From contig NZ_LVWJ02000011.1 of the NCBI RefSeq assembly GCF_001625015.1, positions 64,501 through 128,500 on the forward strand: a DNA stretch of 64,000 nt, read 5' to 3'. The notes beneath the pieces are model-generated. The model was not told the DNA's origin and did no database searches. It was given only the letters and a program-made list of their open reading frames with translations. Source of the stretch: Lewinella sp. 4G2. Its GTDB lineage: Bacteria; Bacteroidota; Bacteroidia; Chitinophagales; Saprospiraceae. Below, piece after piece: positions 53,816 through 61,051 of the stretch (position 1 is its first letter; each line of letters begins with the position of its first letter). The translations under genes and the position numbers were made by a program.

Positions 53816-54772
53816 ATGCCCGACCGCAAGCGTTACCCGCTTAAGATGTTCACCAAGAAACGCCACTTCGCTTACCTAGCCCTAACGCTGTTCGTCCTAT
53901 TCCTGGCGTACGCGGGCTACCGCGTTTACCCCTACTTCAAGAACCAGAAATCAGATCGGGAACTGATCGCTGCCTTCGACGTCCGGGAGCGGGGAGACAT
54001 CGATCTCGGTTTTGTGGAAGGCACCAGCCGGCGCCTACGTTACCTCCAGGTGGGCGACGACCCGAGTAAGCCGTTACTCACCTTCGTGCATGGATCGCCC
54101 TCCAGCAGTGCTTTTTGGATTAAGATGATGAAGGACACCGCCCTGCGCGCACGGGCCAACCTACTAGCCATCGACCGACCGGGCTACGGTGGCAGCGGCC
54201 TCGGCAAAGCGATGGTCTCCGTGCGGGAGCAGGCCGAAAACGTGATCGGCGTCATCAAAGACCGGATGAGTTCACCCGACCAGCCGGTCATCCTACACGG
54301 CAGTAGCTATGGTGGGACGGTCAGTGCCCGCCTGGCCATGGATTATCCCGAAACCATCCAGGGATTGCTGTTGCAATCCGCCAGCATGGCCCCACGGGAA
54401 GAATACATCTACTGGTTGAGTTACCCGACGAGCCACTGGTCCATCCGGTGGATGTTACCGCGGAGTATCCGCACGGCCAACCGCGAGAAACTCAACCACC
54501 TTGCACAACTGGAGGACATGGCGGACGAGTGGCACAACATCACCGCTTCCACCGTGATCGTCCACGGTACTGACGATTGGCTGATTTACCCCCGCAACGC
54601 CTACTACGCCTGCCGTAAGCTGGTCAACGCTCCCCGTGTCGTGCACCACATGGTGGCGGGCGGGCAACACGATCTGATTCACCGGACGCCCGACTTACTC
54701 AAAAGCTACCTTCACGACTTGATTGACGAGGTCTCCATTGTACCCACTTATAACGGAACCGAAGAGCGGTAA
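53816..54772 (+). CDS. membrane-anchored alpha/beta hydrolase
   Basis: 318 residues. An N-terminal membrane segment (FAYLALTLFVLFLAYAGYRV, about 18-37) is followed by the hydrolase domain: LTFVHGSPSSSAFW oxyanion region, LLAIDRPGYGGSG, nucleophile elbow GSSYGG (Ser about 163), GTDDWLIYP with the acid Asp, and GGQHDLIHR with the catalytic His. Triad complete. Substrate unknown. ATG 53816 is used; an ATG ten codons later is also possible. Its 3' end overlaps the convergent methyltransferase by 25 bases. Confidence 0.9.
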   Translation: MPDRKRYPLKMFTKKRHFAYLALTLFVLFLAYAGYRVYPYFKNQKSDRELIAAFDVRERGDIDLGFVEGTSRRLRYLQVGDDPSKPLLTFVHGSPSSSAFWIKMMKDTALRARANLLAIDRPGYGGSGLGKAMVSVREQAENVIGVIKDRMSSPDQPVILHGSSYGGTVSARLAMDYPETIQGLLLQSASMAPREEYIYWLSYPTSHWSIRWMLPRSIRTANREKLNHLAQLEDMADEWHNITASTVIVHGTDDWLIYPRNAYYACRKLVNAPRVVHHMVAGGQHDLIHRTPDLLKSYLHDLIDEVSIVPTYNGTEER

Positions 54773-55872
54773 ACCACGAATTTGTCGTTGGTCGCCACTT
54801 CCCGCACGTCGCCGAAAAGCTTTTCCAGGTGCGTCACGTAGTTCAAGTGGCGGTTAGCGACGACGACGAAATAACCGGCGGGTGCGAGCGTGCGTTGCGC
54901 TTCCCGAAACAGATTTAAGGTGGGGCCGATGGTGTTGCGGTGGCCTTCGTGGAAGGGTGGATTCGTGACGATCAGGTCCATACTATCCGTCGCAAATCCC
55001 GTGAGATCAGATTGCCACCGGATGTCCGCAGACGGAGGCAAATTCAGTTTAGCGGAGCTCACCGCTACATGTGAGATATCCGTCCCGTATAGATTGGCTT
55101 CGGGGTAAAAGTCCCGCAGGAGTTGATCCAGGATCACCCCGTTACCCGTGCCAATATCCAGTATGCTGCCCGGGGCTGGCATCAGCCGTAGCTGGTCATC
55201 CGTGCGCCAGGTATCCAAGAGAAATTGCGTGGCGTAATCCACGTGGCTGGAGGAGAACACGCCGTAGTGTTGGCGATAGGTCCGTTCGCGGTAGGCTATT
55301 TCTTTCAGTGGCAGTTCGGTCTTCGGTGCGTCTCGCCAATCGCTCAGCACCAGCGTCCGCGCCTTCTTGTACGCACGGGACTGGGTGACGGTGGCCGCAT
55401 AACGCTCCGCGATCTCCAGGATGCGGGGCGTAAAGTGGCGGGTTTGGAAGGCGGCCGCCAACTTGAAATCTTTCCCCACCCGTTGGGCCAATCCATGTAG
55501 GTAGAACTCAAAAAGATCCAGGTATTTCGGCAGGTGCATCAACACAATTGTGGGCGCTGCCGCAGGTGCGAGGTACGGTAGGTTGACCGGCGAACTAGCC
55601 ACCGACAGGTCGTTAGATTGAAGGGCATCCGCACGCCGCTGGTGATGCACAATGCTGTCAGAAACGAAAATTGGTTCGGCGTGGTGCAGGACCGTGGTAA
55701 GGACCCCATAGTGATCGTGGTAAATCGCCGGTGGCCCATCCGCCAATTTACTCTCTTCAGCGTACCATTTAAGTAGCAACTCATCAGCCGGCTTCAACAG
55801 TGGCGCCTGCCGCGTCCCGCCGAGTGCCTCCGCCGGGAAGTGATAATCTCGACCCGCATAATTTACCTTCAT
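54748..55872 (-). CDS. rRNA guanine-N2 methyltransferase-like protein (RlmG/RsmC type)
   Basis: 374 residues from MKVNYAGRDYHFPAE; the start is 14 codons inside a longer open frame and lies 14 bases after a TACTTTTG element. An N-terminal degenerate methyltransferase half (about 1-180) is followed by an active SAM domain: ILDIGTGNGVILDQLL (motif I), LYGTDISHVAVSSAKLNL (motif II), LIVTNPPFHEG (NPPF motif IV of N2-guanine/N6-adenine enzymes). This two-domain plan is like RlmG and RsmC of the ribosome. Repeat copy L is in the N-terminal half (LAPAAAPT). Confidence 0.9.
   Translation of the reverse strand: MKVNYAGRDYHFPAEALGGTRQAPLLKPADELLLKWYAEESKLADGPPAIYHDHYGVLTTVLHHAEPIFVSDSIVHHQRRADALQSNDLSVASSPVNLPYLAPAAAPTIVLMHLPKYLDLFEFYLHGLAQRVGKDFKLAAAFQTRHFTPRILEIAERYAATVTQSRAYKKARTLVLSDWRDAPKTELPLKEIAYRERTYRQHYGVFSSSHVDYATQFLLDTWRTDDQLRLMPAPGSILDIGTGNGVILDQLLRDFYPEANLYGTDISHVAVSSAKLNLPPSADIRWQSDLTGFATDSMDLIVTNPPFHEGHRNTIGPTLNLFREAQRTLAPAGYFVVVANRHLNYVTHLEKLFGDVREVATNDKFVVYRSSVPL
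55552..55569 (-). repeat. 18-bp dispersed repeat, copy L
   Basis: Exact GGGCGCTGCCGCAGGTGC inside the methyltransferase gene, read Ala-Pro-Ala-Ala-Ala-Pro. Confidence 0.85.
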
Positions 55873-55878
55873 GGGGGG

Positions 55879-55886
55879 CAAAAGTA
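55879..55886 (-). promoter_or_regulatory. -7 element before the methyltransferase
   Basis: TACTTTTG on the minus strand, six bases from ATG 55872, so a leaderless mRNA is predicted. It directly follows, and shares a T with, the run of the upstream gene's terminator. Confidence 0.5.
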
Positions 55887-55920
55887 AAAAGGGAGGGCCG
55901 AGCATTATGCTCACCCTCCC
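55886..55920 (-). terminator. terminator of the MBL-fold gene
   Basis: GGGAGGG-cc-GAGCAT pairs with ATGCTC-a-CCCTCCC; on the minus strand the stem is followed by TTTTT (55890-55886), which runs into the -7 element of the next gene. Confidence 0.8.
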
Positions 55921-55962
55921 CGATTGTTCAGTAGTGTCGTTTAGTAAGAATGCGCTTCAGAA

Positions 55963-56805
55963 TTATTTTGCTTCGTACCAATCCTCAATGAGGACGTTCA
56001 CGCCGGGTGCTTTTTCCTTGAGGGCCGAGCGGAATTTTTCCAAGTCGCTAAGGCTCTTATCCTGATTGCGGTAGTGGTAGGGGCGCACGAGGCCGGGCTT
56101 CATCTTGGAGACCAACTCGGCAGCCTGATCCACCGTCATGGTGTAAGGTTGGTTCATGCAGACGAAGGCCACGTCGATATCCGTAAGTTCTTCAAGCTCC
56201 GGGGCGGGGCCAGTATCACCGGAAAAGTAGATGCGTTCTCCACCCAATTCTACTACGTAGCCATTGAATTCCCCTTTGGGGTGAAATTTGGCGGGTGGGT
56301 AATTGTAAGCGGGGACGGCAATGATGTTATTGCCTTTATAGTTGGCGGTGTCCCCGTTGGCCAGTACCTGCTGATCCGCCCAACCCATATTGCCGATCTG
56401 GCTGGCAACGGCCGCGGGGGCGATGAGGGTAGCTTTACTCAGCTCAAGGCCGCCGAGCACCTCCTTATCCATATGGTCCGGATGGGTATGGGTGATGAGG
56501 ACGACGTCGGGCTCCATCCGGTTGGTGTAGCGTTCGATGCCTCCGTGCGGGTCCACCAGAATGTTGAGGCCTGCGTAGCGCATGGCGACGCTACCGTGGT
56601 AGATGGGTTCCAATTCTACGGGAGCTACCTGGGCGTTCCCGGCATTAGGGTTTCCGGGCGTGGCCGTAATCTCGTCCACTGTTTCGTCGGATTGGCGTTC
56701 ACCTACGGTTTCCGGATCGGCTTTATCGCACGATGCGAAGAGGGCCAGAAAGAGAAAGAGAAGAAAAAAGAGGTAAGGAATACGGAAGTTGGATGTTGGT
56801 TGCAT
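55963..56805 (-). CDS. MBL-fold metallo-hydrolase lipoprotein (UlaG-like)
   Basis: 280 residues from MQPTSNFRIPYLFFLLFLFLALFASCDKAD, a lipoprotein signal with LFASC; the frame continues 22 codons upstream but the signal decides the start. The metallo-beta-lactamase-fold core has HGSVAMRYAGLNILVDPHGG, VLITHTHPDHMDKE (HxHxDH), YFSGDTGPAPELEEL and a late His in RPYHYRN. Related UlaG-type enzymes cleave lactone or phosphodiester bonds; this one is exported. The hydrophobic signal is unusually Phe-rich. Confidence 0.88.
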   Translation of the reverse strand: MQPTSNFRIPYLFFLLFLFLALFASCDKADPETVGERQSDETVDEITATPGNPNAGNAQVAPVELEPIYHGSVAMRYAGLNILVDPHGGIERYTNRMEPDVVLITHTHPDHMDKEVLGGLELSKATLIAPAAVASQIGNMGWADQQVLANGDTANYKGNNIIAVPAYNYPPAKFHPKGEFNGYVVELGGERIYFSGDTGPAPELEELTDIDVAFVCMNQPYTMTVDQAAELVSKMKPGLVRPYHYRNQDKSLSDLEKFRSALKEKAPGVNVLIEDWYEAK

Positions 56806-56854
56806 GCTGGTTACTTGTATCGACATTAGAACCAGCCTTTGGGGCACATGTTCC

Positions 56855-57178
56855 CTATTCTTCCTCGTCAAAACCTAATTCCATCCGGGCCCCCATCAGC
56901 TCCCGCATGGCGTGCTGTTCCCCGATAGTGCGGGTGAGTTCGATTCCCTGGTTGTACACCTTGTTGGCTGCGGCGGGGTCGCCCATTTTCTCGAGGAGCT
57001 TGCCGAGGTGGTAGTAGGTCCCCGGATCTTTGGGGAAGTCCCGGACCAGCCGCTCGTACACTTCCCTGGCACCTGCGTCAGCGCCCTCTTTTTCGTGCTC
57101 TTTGGCCAGGGCGAAGAGGAGGAAAGAATCGTTGGGGCTTTCTTTGAGCAGGGAAATTATTTGATCTTTACGACTCAC
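56855..57178 (-). CDS. small TPR protein
   Basis: 107 residues, GTG start at 57178. Three TPR-like helix pairs: DSFLLFALAKEHEKEGADAGAREVYERLVRDFPKDPGTYYHLGKLLEKMGDPAAANKVYNQGIELTR. No signal peptide, so cytosolic. The repeat copy M codes GADAGA in the loop between the first two repeats. It is divergent from folC, with a long hairpin filling the gap. Confidence 0.85.
   Translation of the reverse strand: MSRKDQIISLLKESPNDSFLLFALAKEHEKEGADAGAREVYERLVRDFPKDPGTYYHLGKLLEKMGDPAAANKVYNQGIELTRTIGEQHAMRELMGARMELGFDEEE
57069..57086 (+). repeat. 18-bp dispersed repeat, copy M
   Basis: Exact GCACCTGCGTCAGCGCCC in the TPR gene on the opposite strand, read Gly-Ala-Asp-Ala-Gly-Ala. Confidence 0.85.
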
Positions 57179-57185
57179 GTGGTGG

Positions 57186-57258
57186 GTGCTTTAGTACTTT
57201 GGTGCTTTGGTAATACCGCCCGGAAACGGGCAACCAAAGCCCCAAAGTACTAAAGCAC
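57186..57258. repeat. 26-bp inverted repeat filling the TPR/folC gap
   Basis: Arms 57186-57211 and 57233-57258 are inverted copies with one mismatch and are built from a CTTTGG/CTTTAG theme. The 21-base middle contains its own CCCG-GAAA-CGGG hairpin with a GNRA-type loop. It ends 6 bases before the folC start and 7 bases before the TPR start. Confidence 0.85.
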
Positions 57259-57264
57259 TAAGGA

Positions 57265-58587
57265 TTGACCTACCAAGAGACCCTCGACTACCTCTTTACC
57301 CAACTCCCCATGTACCAGCGGCAGGGGGCGGCGGCCATGAAAAAGGACCTCAGCAACATCACCGCCCTGATGGACTGGCTGGGCAACCCCCACAAACGAG
57401 TTCGGTGCATCCACGTGGCCGGGACGAATGGAAAAGGGACCGTCTGCCACCTGATTGCCGCCGCATTACAGCAGGCGGGGCACCGCGTAGGAATGTACAC
57501 TAGTCCGCATTACAAGGACTTCCGGGAGCGGATCAAAATCAATGGGGAGTTCATTCCGGAGCAGTGGGTCATTGACTTCTCGGCACGCTTGCGTGCGGCA
57601 GAGCTGGACATTGAACCCAGCTTCTTCGAGATCACCGTAGCGATGGCTTTTGAATATTTCGCCGCCGAGCAACCCGACTTTTGCGTCATCGAAGTAGGCC
57701 TCGGTGGCCGTTTGGACAGCACCAACATCATCAACCCCATCCTATCGGTCATCACCAACATTGGCTTGGACCACACCCAATTTCTGGGCGACACCTTGGC
57801 AAAAATTGCGGCGGAGAAGGCCGGGATCATGAAACGGTGGGCCCCTACCCTGATCGGCCGCCGGCAGGAAGAAACCACCAAGGTTTTCAAAAGGCTGGCT
57901 AAAAAAGCTCATTCTCCACTTTATTACGCGGACGATTTTTTGGGTTCCGTACCCGATTACATCATGGACCGTGAAGGGGGGCCACCAATGTACCTCAATA
58001 TGGTGAATGAGCGCACTTTACACCTTTTCGGCTATGAGTACCCGATCTACGCCCGCACGGAAGCAGGGTACGAGAACAACCGGACCGCCCTCGCCGCCCT
58101 GCGTTTACTGGGCTTAATGGACTACCGTATCCCGGACCTGAGTGGCTGTTCCGCCGCCTGGTCCCGGCTCCACGAACTGACTTATTACGTAGGTCGCTAC
58201 CAAGTTATCGGTCGCAGCAAAGGCCCCACCTGCCTGGCGGATAGCGCCCACAACGAAGATGGCCTCCGCGTCACTATGAACTGGCTGGCCAGCTACGAAG
58301 CACCGCTCTACATCGTGCTGGGGATGGTAAGCGATAAGGACCACGATAAGGCCCTGGCCTATTTCCCAAGGGAGGCTCGTTATTACTTCGCCAAAGCGGA
58401 TATCCCCCGCGGATTGCCGGCGGAAGAACTTGCGAAAAAGGGGGATAAGCACGGACTGCAAGGAGACGTCTACCCTTCCGTCCAAGCAGCCTACGCCGCC
58501 GCCCAGTCGGACGCATGGAATGACCACCGGGATAAGGCCGTCGTCTTCGTGGGGGGAAGCATTTTTACGGTGGCAGAGGTGCTTTAA
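57265..58587 (+). CDS. folC: folylpolyglutamate/dihydrofolate synthase
   Basis: 440 residues of the Mur-ligase-like FolC family; joins glutamate to folates. The start is TTG 57265 (MTYQETLDYLFTQLPMYQRQGAAAMKKDL is the standard N-terminus). HVAGTNGKGTVCHLIAAAL is the P-loop, MYTSPHYKDFRERIKINGE follows, VIEVGLGGRLDSTNII and TNIGLDHTQFLGDTLAKIAAEKAGIMK are the family signatures (the latter with the carbamylated-Lys region), and DSAHNEDGLRVTM opens the C-terminal domain. Convergent with fabH via a shared terminator. Confidence 0.95.
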   Translation: MTYQETLDYLFTQLPMYQRQGAAAMKKDLSNITALMDWLGNPHKRVRCIHVAGTNGKGTVCHLIAAALQQAGHRVGMYTSPHYKDFRERIKINGEFIPEQWVIDFSARLRAAELDIEPSFFEITVAMAFEYFAAEQPDFCVIEVGLGGRLDSTNIINPILSVITNIGLDHTQFLGDTLAKIAAEKAGIMKRWAPTLIGRRQEETTKVFKRLAKKAHSPLYYADDFLGSVPDYIMDREGGPPMYLNMVNERTLHLFGYEYPIYARTEAGYENNRTALAALRLLGLMDYRIPDLSGCSAAWSRLHELTYYVGRYQVIGRSKGPTCLADSAHNEDGLRVTMNWLASYEAPLYIVLGMVSDKDHDKALAYFPREARYYFAKADIPRGLPAEELAKKGDKHGLQGDVYPSVQAAYAAAQSDAWNDHRDKAVVFVGGSIFTVAEVL

Positions 58588-58621
58588 TTGACCTGAGCAA
58601 ACTGCTTTTTAACGACGGACA

Positions 58622-58673
58622 GAAAAAAGAAGCCCCCTTATACCATCAATGATATAAGGAGGCTTCTTTTTTC
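58622..58673. terminator. bidirectional terminator, folC/fabH
   Basis: AAAAAAGAAGCC...CCTTATA pairs with TATAAGG...GGCTTCTTTTTT; T runs lie on both strands between the convergent genes. Confidence 0.85.
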
Positions 58674-58698
58674 TAGTCTTAGGCAGACAGGCTAATCC

Positions 58699-59784
58699 TT
58701 AGTCCTTACCCCACTTAATCACGGCCGCGGCCCAGGTAAACCCAGCGCCAAAGGCGGCGAGTACGACGGTATCGCCCTTCTTTACCTTACCCTCCTGCCA
58801 GGCTTCATTGAGGCAAATTGGAATGGTGGCGGCAGTCGTATTACCGTACTTCTGGATGTTGTTGTGCACCTTCTCGTCGGGCAAACGCAGTAGTTTCTGG
58901 ACGAACTGGTTGATCCGCAGGTTAGCCTGGTGGGGAATGAGCATGTCGAGATCCTCGATGCCCATGCCGGCCTTGGCGAGGGTTTCCATGATGACTTCAG
59001 GGAACTTCTTCACCGCCATTTTGAACACGGTCTGCCCTTCCATGTGGGGGAAGACGCGGGCCTTATCGAGCATGTCCTGGTTCCAGAATACGCCGCCGTA
59101 TTCGTTGTTCTCCAGGTCGTAGTCGACGTCAAAATCTTCGATGCCGTACTTCTCCAGGAAGTATCCACCGTGGGCGCCGGGGTACATGTAGGCCAGTTTC
59201 TCGGCGTAGGTTCCGTCGGAGTGCATGCTGGTGGCCAGTACAGCTTTGTCTTTGTCTTCCGTCGCTTCTACGATGACGGCTCCGGCACCGTCACCAAACA
59301 GGACGGATACGCCGCGGCCGCGGGTGGTGAAGTCTAAACCAACGGAGTGCACTTCGGCCCCGACGAGGAGGATTTTCTTGTAGGTTCCGGCCTTGATGAA
59401 GTTATCCGCCGTAGCCAGTCCGTAGACGAAACCGGAGCACTGGGCGCGAATATCCAGCGCGGCAATTTCCGTTCCGGCGATGCCGAGTTCTCGTTGCAGC
59501 AGGACGCCGGCGCCGGGGAAGTAGTAATCCGGGCTAAGGGTCGCGAAGATGATGAAGTCGATGTCATCCTTGTCGATACCGGCGTCGGCGATGGCCTTGA
59601 GGCTGGCCTCGACGGCCAGGCTGGTGGTGGTTTCCTTGCCGCGGGTGATGTAGCGGCGTTCCTCGATACCGGAGCGTTCGCGGATCCACTCGTCGCTGGT
59701 TTCCATCACTTTGGTGAGGTCATGGTTGGTGACGACGTTCTCTGGCACGTAGTGTCCGATTCCGGTGATCGTACTGTAAGGCAT
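58699..59784 (-). CDS. fabH: 3-oxoacyl-ACP synthase III
   Basis: 361 residues. Condenses acetyl-CoA or a branched acyl-CoA with malonyl-ACP to begin fatty acid synthesis. Cys116 in RAQCSGFVYGL, His in LIPHQANLRI (about 285) and Asn in YGNTTAATIP form the triad. It is 30-40 residues longer than E. coli FabH because of an insert around AHGGYFLEKYGIEDFDVDYDLENNEYGG (about 207-240), as in a common Bacteroidota paralogue group. The TACCTTCG element at 59821-59814 lies 29 bases upstream, part of a divergent promoter with the next gene. Confidence 0.95.
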   Translation of the reverse strand: MPYSTITGIGHYVPENVVTNHDLTKVMETSDEWIRERSGIEERRYITRGKETTTSLAVEASLKAIADAGIDKDDIDFIIFATLSPDYYFPGAGVLLQRELGIAGTEIAALDIRAQCSGFVYGLATADNFIKAGTYKKILLVGAEVHSVGLDFTTRGRGVSVLFGDGAGAVIVEATEDKDKAVLATSMHSDGTYAEKLAYMYPGAHGGYFLEKYGIEDFDVDYDLENNEYGGVFWNQDMLDKARVFPHMEGQTVFKMAVKKFPEVIMETLAKAGMGIEDLDMLIPHQANLRINQFVQKLLRLPDEKVHNNIQKYGNTTAATIPICLNEAWQEGKVKKGDTVVLAAFGAGFTWAAAVIKWGKD

Positions 59785-59813
59785 GTGTTGACTTTGAGGA
59801 TGAAAAGGGAGGG

Positions 59814-59839
59814 CGAAGGTAACGTAAATAATACCTTCG
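59814..59839. promoter_or_regulatory. divergent pair of -7-like elements, fabH and flavoprotein
   Basis: CGAAGGTA (59814-59821) and TACCTTCG (59832-59839) form a perfect 8-bp inverted repeat with a 10-base gap. Each is TAnnTTCG in its own direction, one base off TAnnTTTG. Confidence 0.45.
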
Positions 59840-59870
59840 TGGCCCCTCGCGGTTCGCTCGCCTCAACTTT

Positions 59871-60986
59871 TTGGTAGCCCCCATCGTACTAACTCCCTTT
59901 CCTCACCCCTCAGGCCAGAAACCATTGTACCACACCATCATTCTCGGAGCCGGCCAGGCGGGGTTAGCGGCGGCCTATTATTTGAAGCGAGCGGGGAAGA
60001 AAATCCTGGTACTGGAAAGCAATGCGCGTATCGGCGACAACTGGCGGAAGCGCTGGGAAAGTTTGCAACTTTTCACTCCGCAGCGTTACAACGGCCTTCC
60101 CGGTCTGGCGCCTACCGGTTCCGATTGGGAGTTGATCGACCGGTTGGAAGTCGCCAATTATTTGGAACGGTACGTAGAGACTTTTTCGTTGCCCGTCCAA
60201 TTGCACCGCACCTGCGTCAGCGCCCAAAAAACGGACGCTTGGGAGATCAGGACCAACGCAGAAACCTACCAAGCAGAACGCCTCATTGTGGCTACCGGCG
60301 CTTATAAGGACCCCGTCGTGCCCGCAGTTGCTAAACAGTTTCCAGCTTCCATTGCGCAACTGCACTCATCCGAGGTCCGCGACCTTAAAGATCTTGTTGG
60401 TTCAGCTACCTCACTGCTCATTGTCGGCGCCGGCGCGAGTGGCCAGCAGTTAGCTCGTTTGGGCGCTGCCGCGGGTGCCAAAGTGACGTTGGTCGGCCCC
60501 AAGGTGGCGAACCTCCCCCGAAACTTTTTGGGTAAGGATATCTACTGGTGGCTCCACAACAGCGGGATGATGTCCGTGCGGACGGACTCTAAAATCGGGA
60601 AGATGCTCACGAACGAAAAGAAAGGCATCATCACCGTCGGGGATGGACCAATGCCACCTGGGGTACAGAGGATAAGCACCCACGTTAACGGTTACGCGGA
60701 AGGCCAGCTTAAATTTCGTACAGCAAAAGCTGAGCAGGCTCCGCTGCGGTGGCCGGGTAATAACAAAAAGGGCGTGATCATTTGGTGTACCGGTTACCGG
60801 AATCGGTACCCCTTCCTACCGGAAGAGCTACTCAATGATGCCGGCCAACCCCTCCAAAAAAGCGGACTGAGCACGGTGGACGAAACGGTAGCTTTCGTCG
60901 GCTTGGAGAACCTGCGCCGCCCCGGTTCCTCCCTGTTGGGTGGCGTTGGAAAGGACGCCGGCGAGATCGTGCGGGAATTGGGCTAG
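59871..60986 (+). CDS. flavin-containing monooxygenase-like oxidoreductase
   Basis: Up to 371 residues. Two dinucleotide-binding motifs: HTIILGAGQAGLAAAYYLKRAGKKILVLE (FAD; about 21-49) and LLIVGAGASGQQLARLGAAAGAKVTLVG (NADPH; about 182-209), with the YPFLPEELLNDAG and VIIWCTGYRNRYPFL region like Baeyer-Villiger/FMO-type enzymes. No ATG is available: TTG 59871 or, perhaps better, TTG 59925 (MYHTIILGAGQAG) are possible starts. Two copies of the 18-bp repeat (N and O) are inside without disturbing the fold. Substrate unknown. Confidence 0.88.
   Translation: MVAPIVLTPFPHPSGQKPLYHTIILGAGQAGLAAAYYLKRAGKKILVLESNARIGDNWRKRWESLQLFTPQRYNGLPGLAPTGSDWELIDRLEVANYLERYVETFSLPVQLHRTCVSAQKTDAWEIRTNAETYQAERLIVATGAYKDPVVPAVAKQFPASIAQLHSSEVRDLKDLVGSATSLLIVGAGASGQQLARLGAAAGAKVTLVGPKVANLPRNFLGKDIYWWLHNSGMMSVRTDSKIGKMLTNEKKGIITVGDGPMPPGVQRISTHVNGYAEGQLKFRTAKAEQAPLRWPGNNKKGVIIWCTGYRNRYPFLPEELLNDAGQPLQKSGLSTVDETVAFVGLENLRRPGSSLLGGVGKDAGEIVRELG
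60208..60225 (+). repeat. 18-bp dispersed repeat, copy N
   Basis: Exact GCACCTGCGTCAGCGCCC in the flavoprotein gene, read Arg-Thr-Cys-Val-Ser-Ala-Gln. Confidence 0.85.
60461..60478 (-). repeat. 18-bp dispersed repeat, copy O
   Basis: Exact GGGCGCTGCCGCGGGTGC in the same flavoprotein gene, inverted relative to copy N, read Gly-Ala-Ala-Ala-Gly-Ala within the second Rossmann helix. Confidence 0.85.
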
Positions 60987-61037
60987 GCCCAGTTTCCTCT
61001 GTTGTAAGGACTGCACGTGTATAGCTTACCTTTATAG

Positions 61038-61045
61038 TAGATTTG
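61038..61045 (+). promoter_or_regulatory. -7 element before the SDR gene
   Basis: TAGATTTG, exact TAnnTTTG, six bases from ATG 61052; predicts a leaderless mRNA. TACCTTTA at 61027-61034 is a weaker alternative. Confidence 0.45.
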
Positions 61046-61051
61046 TACGCT

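Noticed and set aside
57186..57258. Invertible promoter (phase-variation switch) considered
   Set aside because: Only 21 bases lie between the arms, too short to carry a promoter, and no recombinase gene is adjacent.
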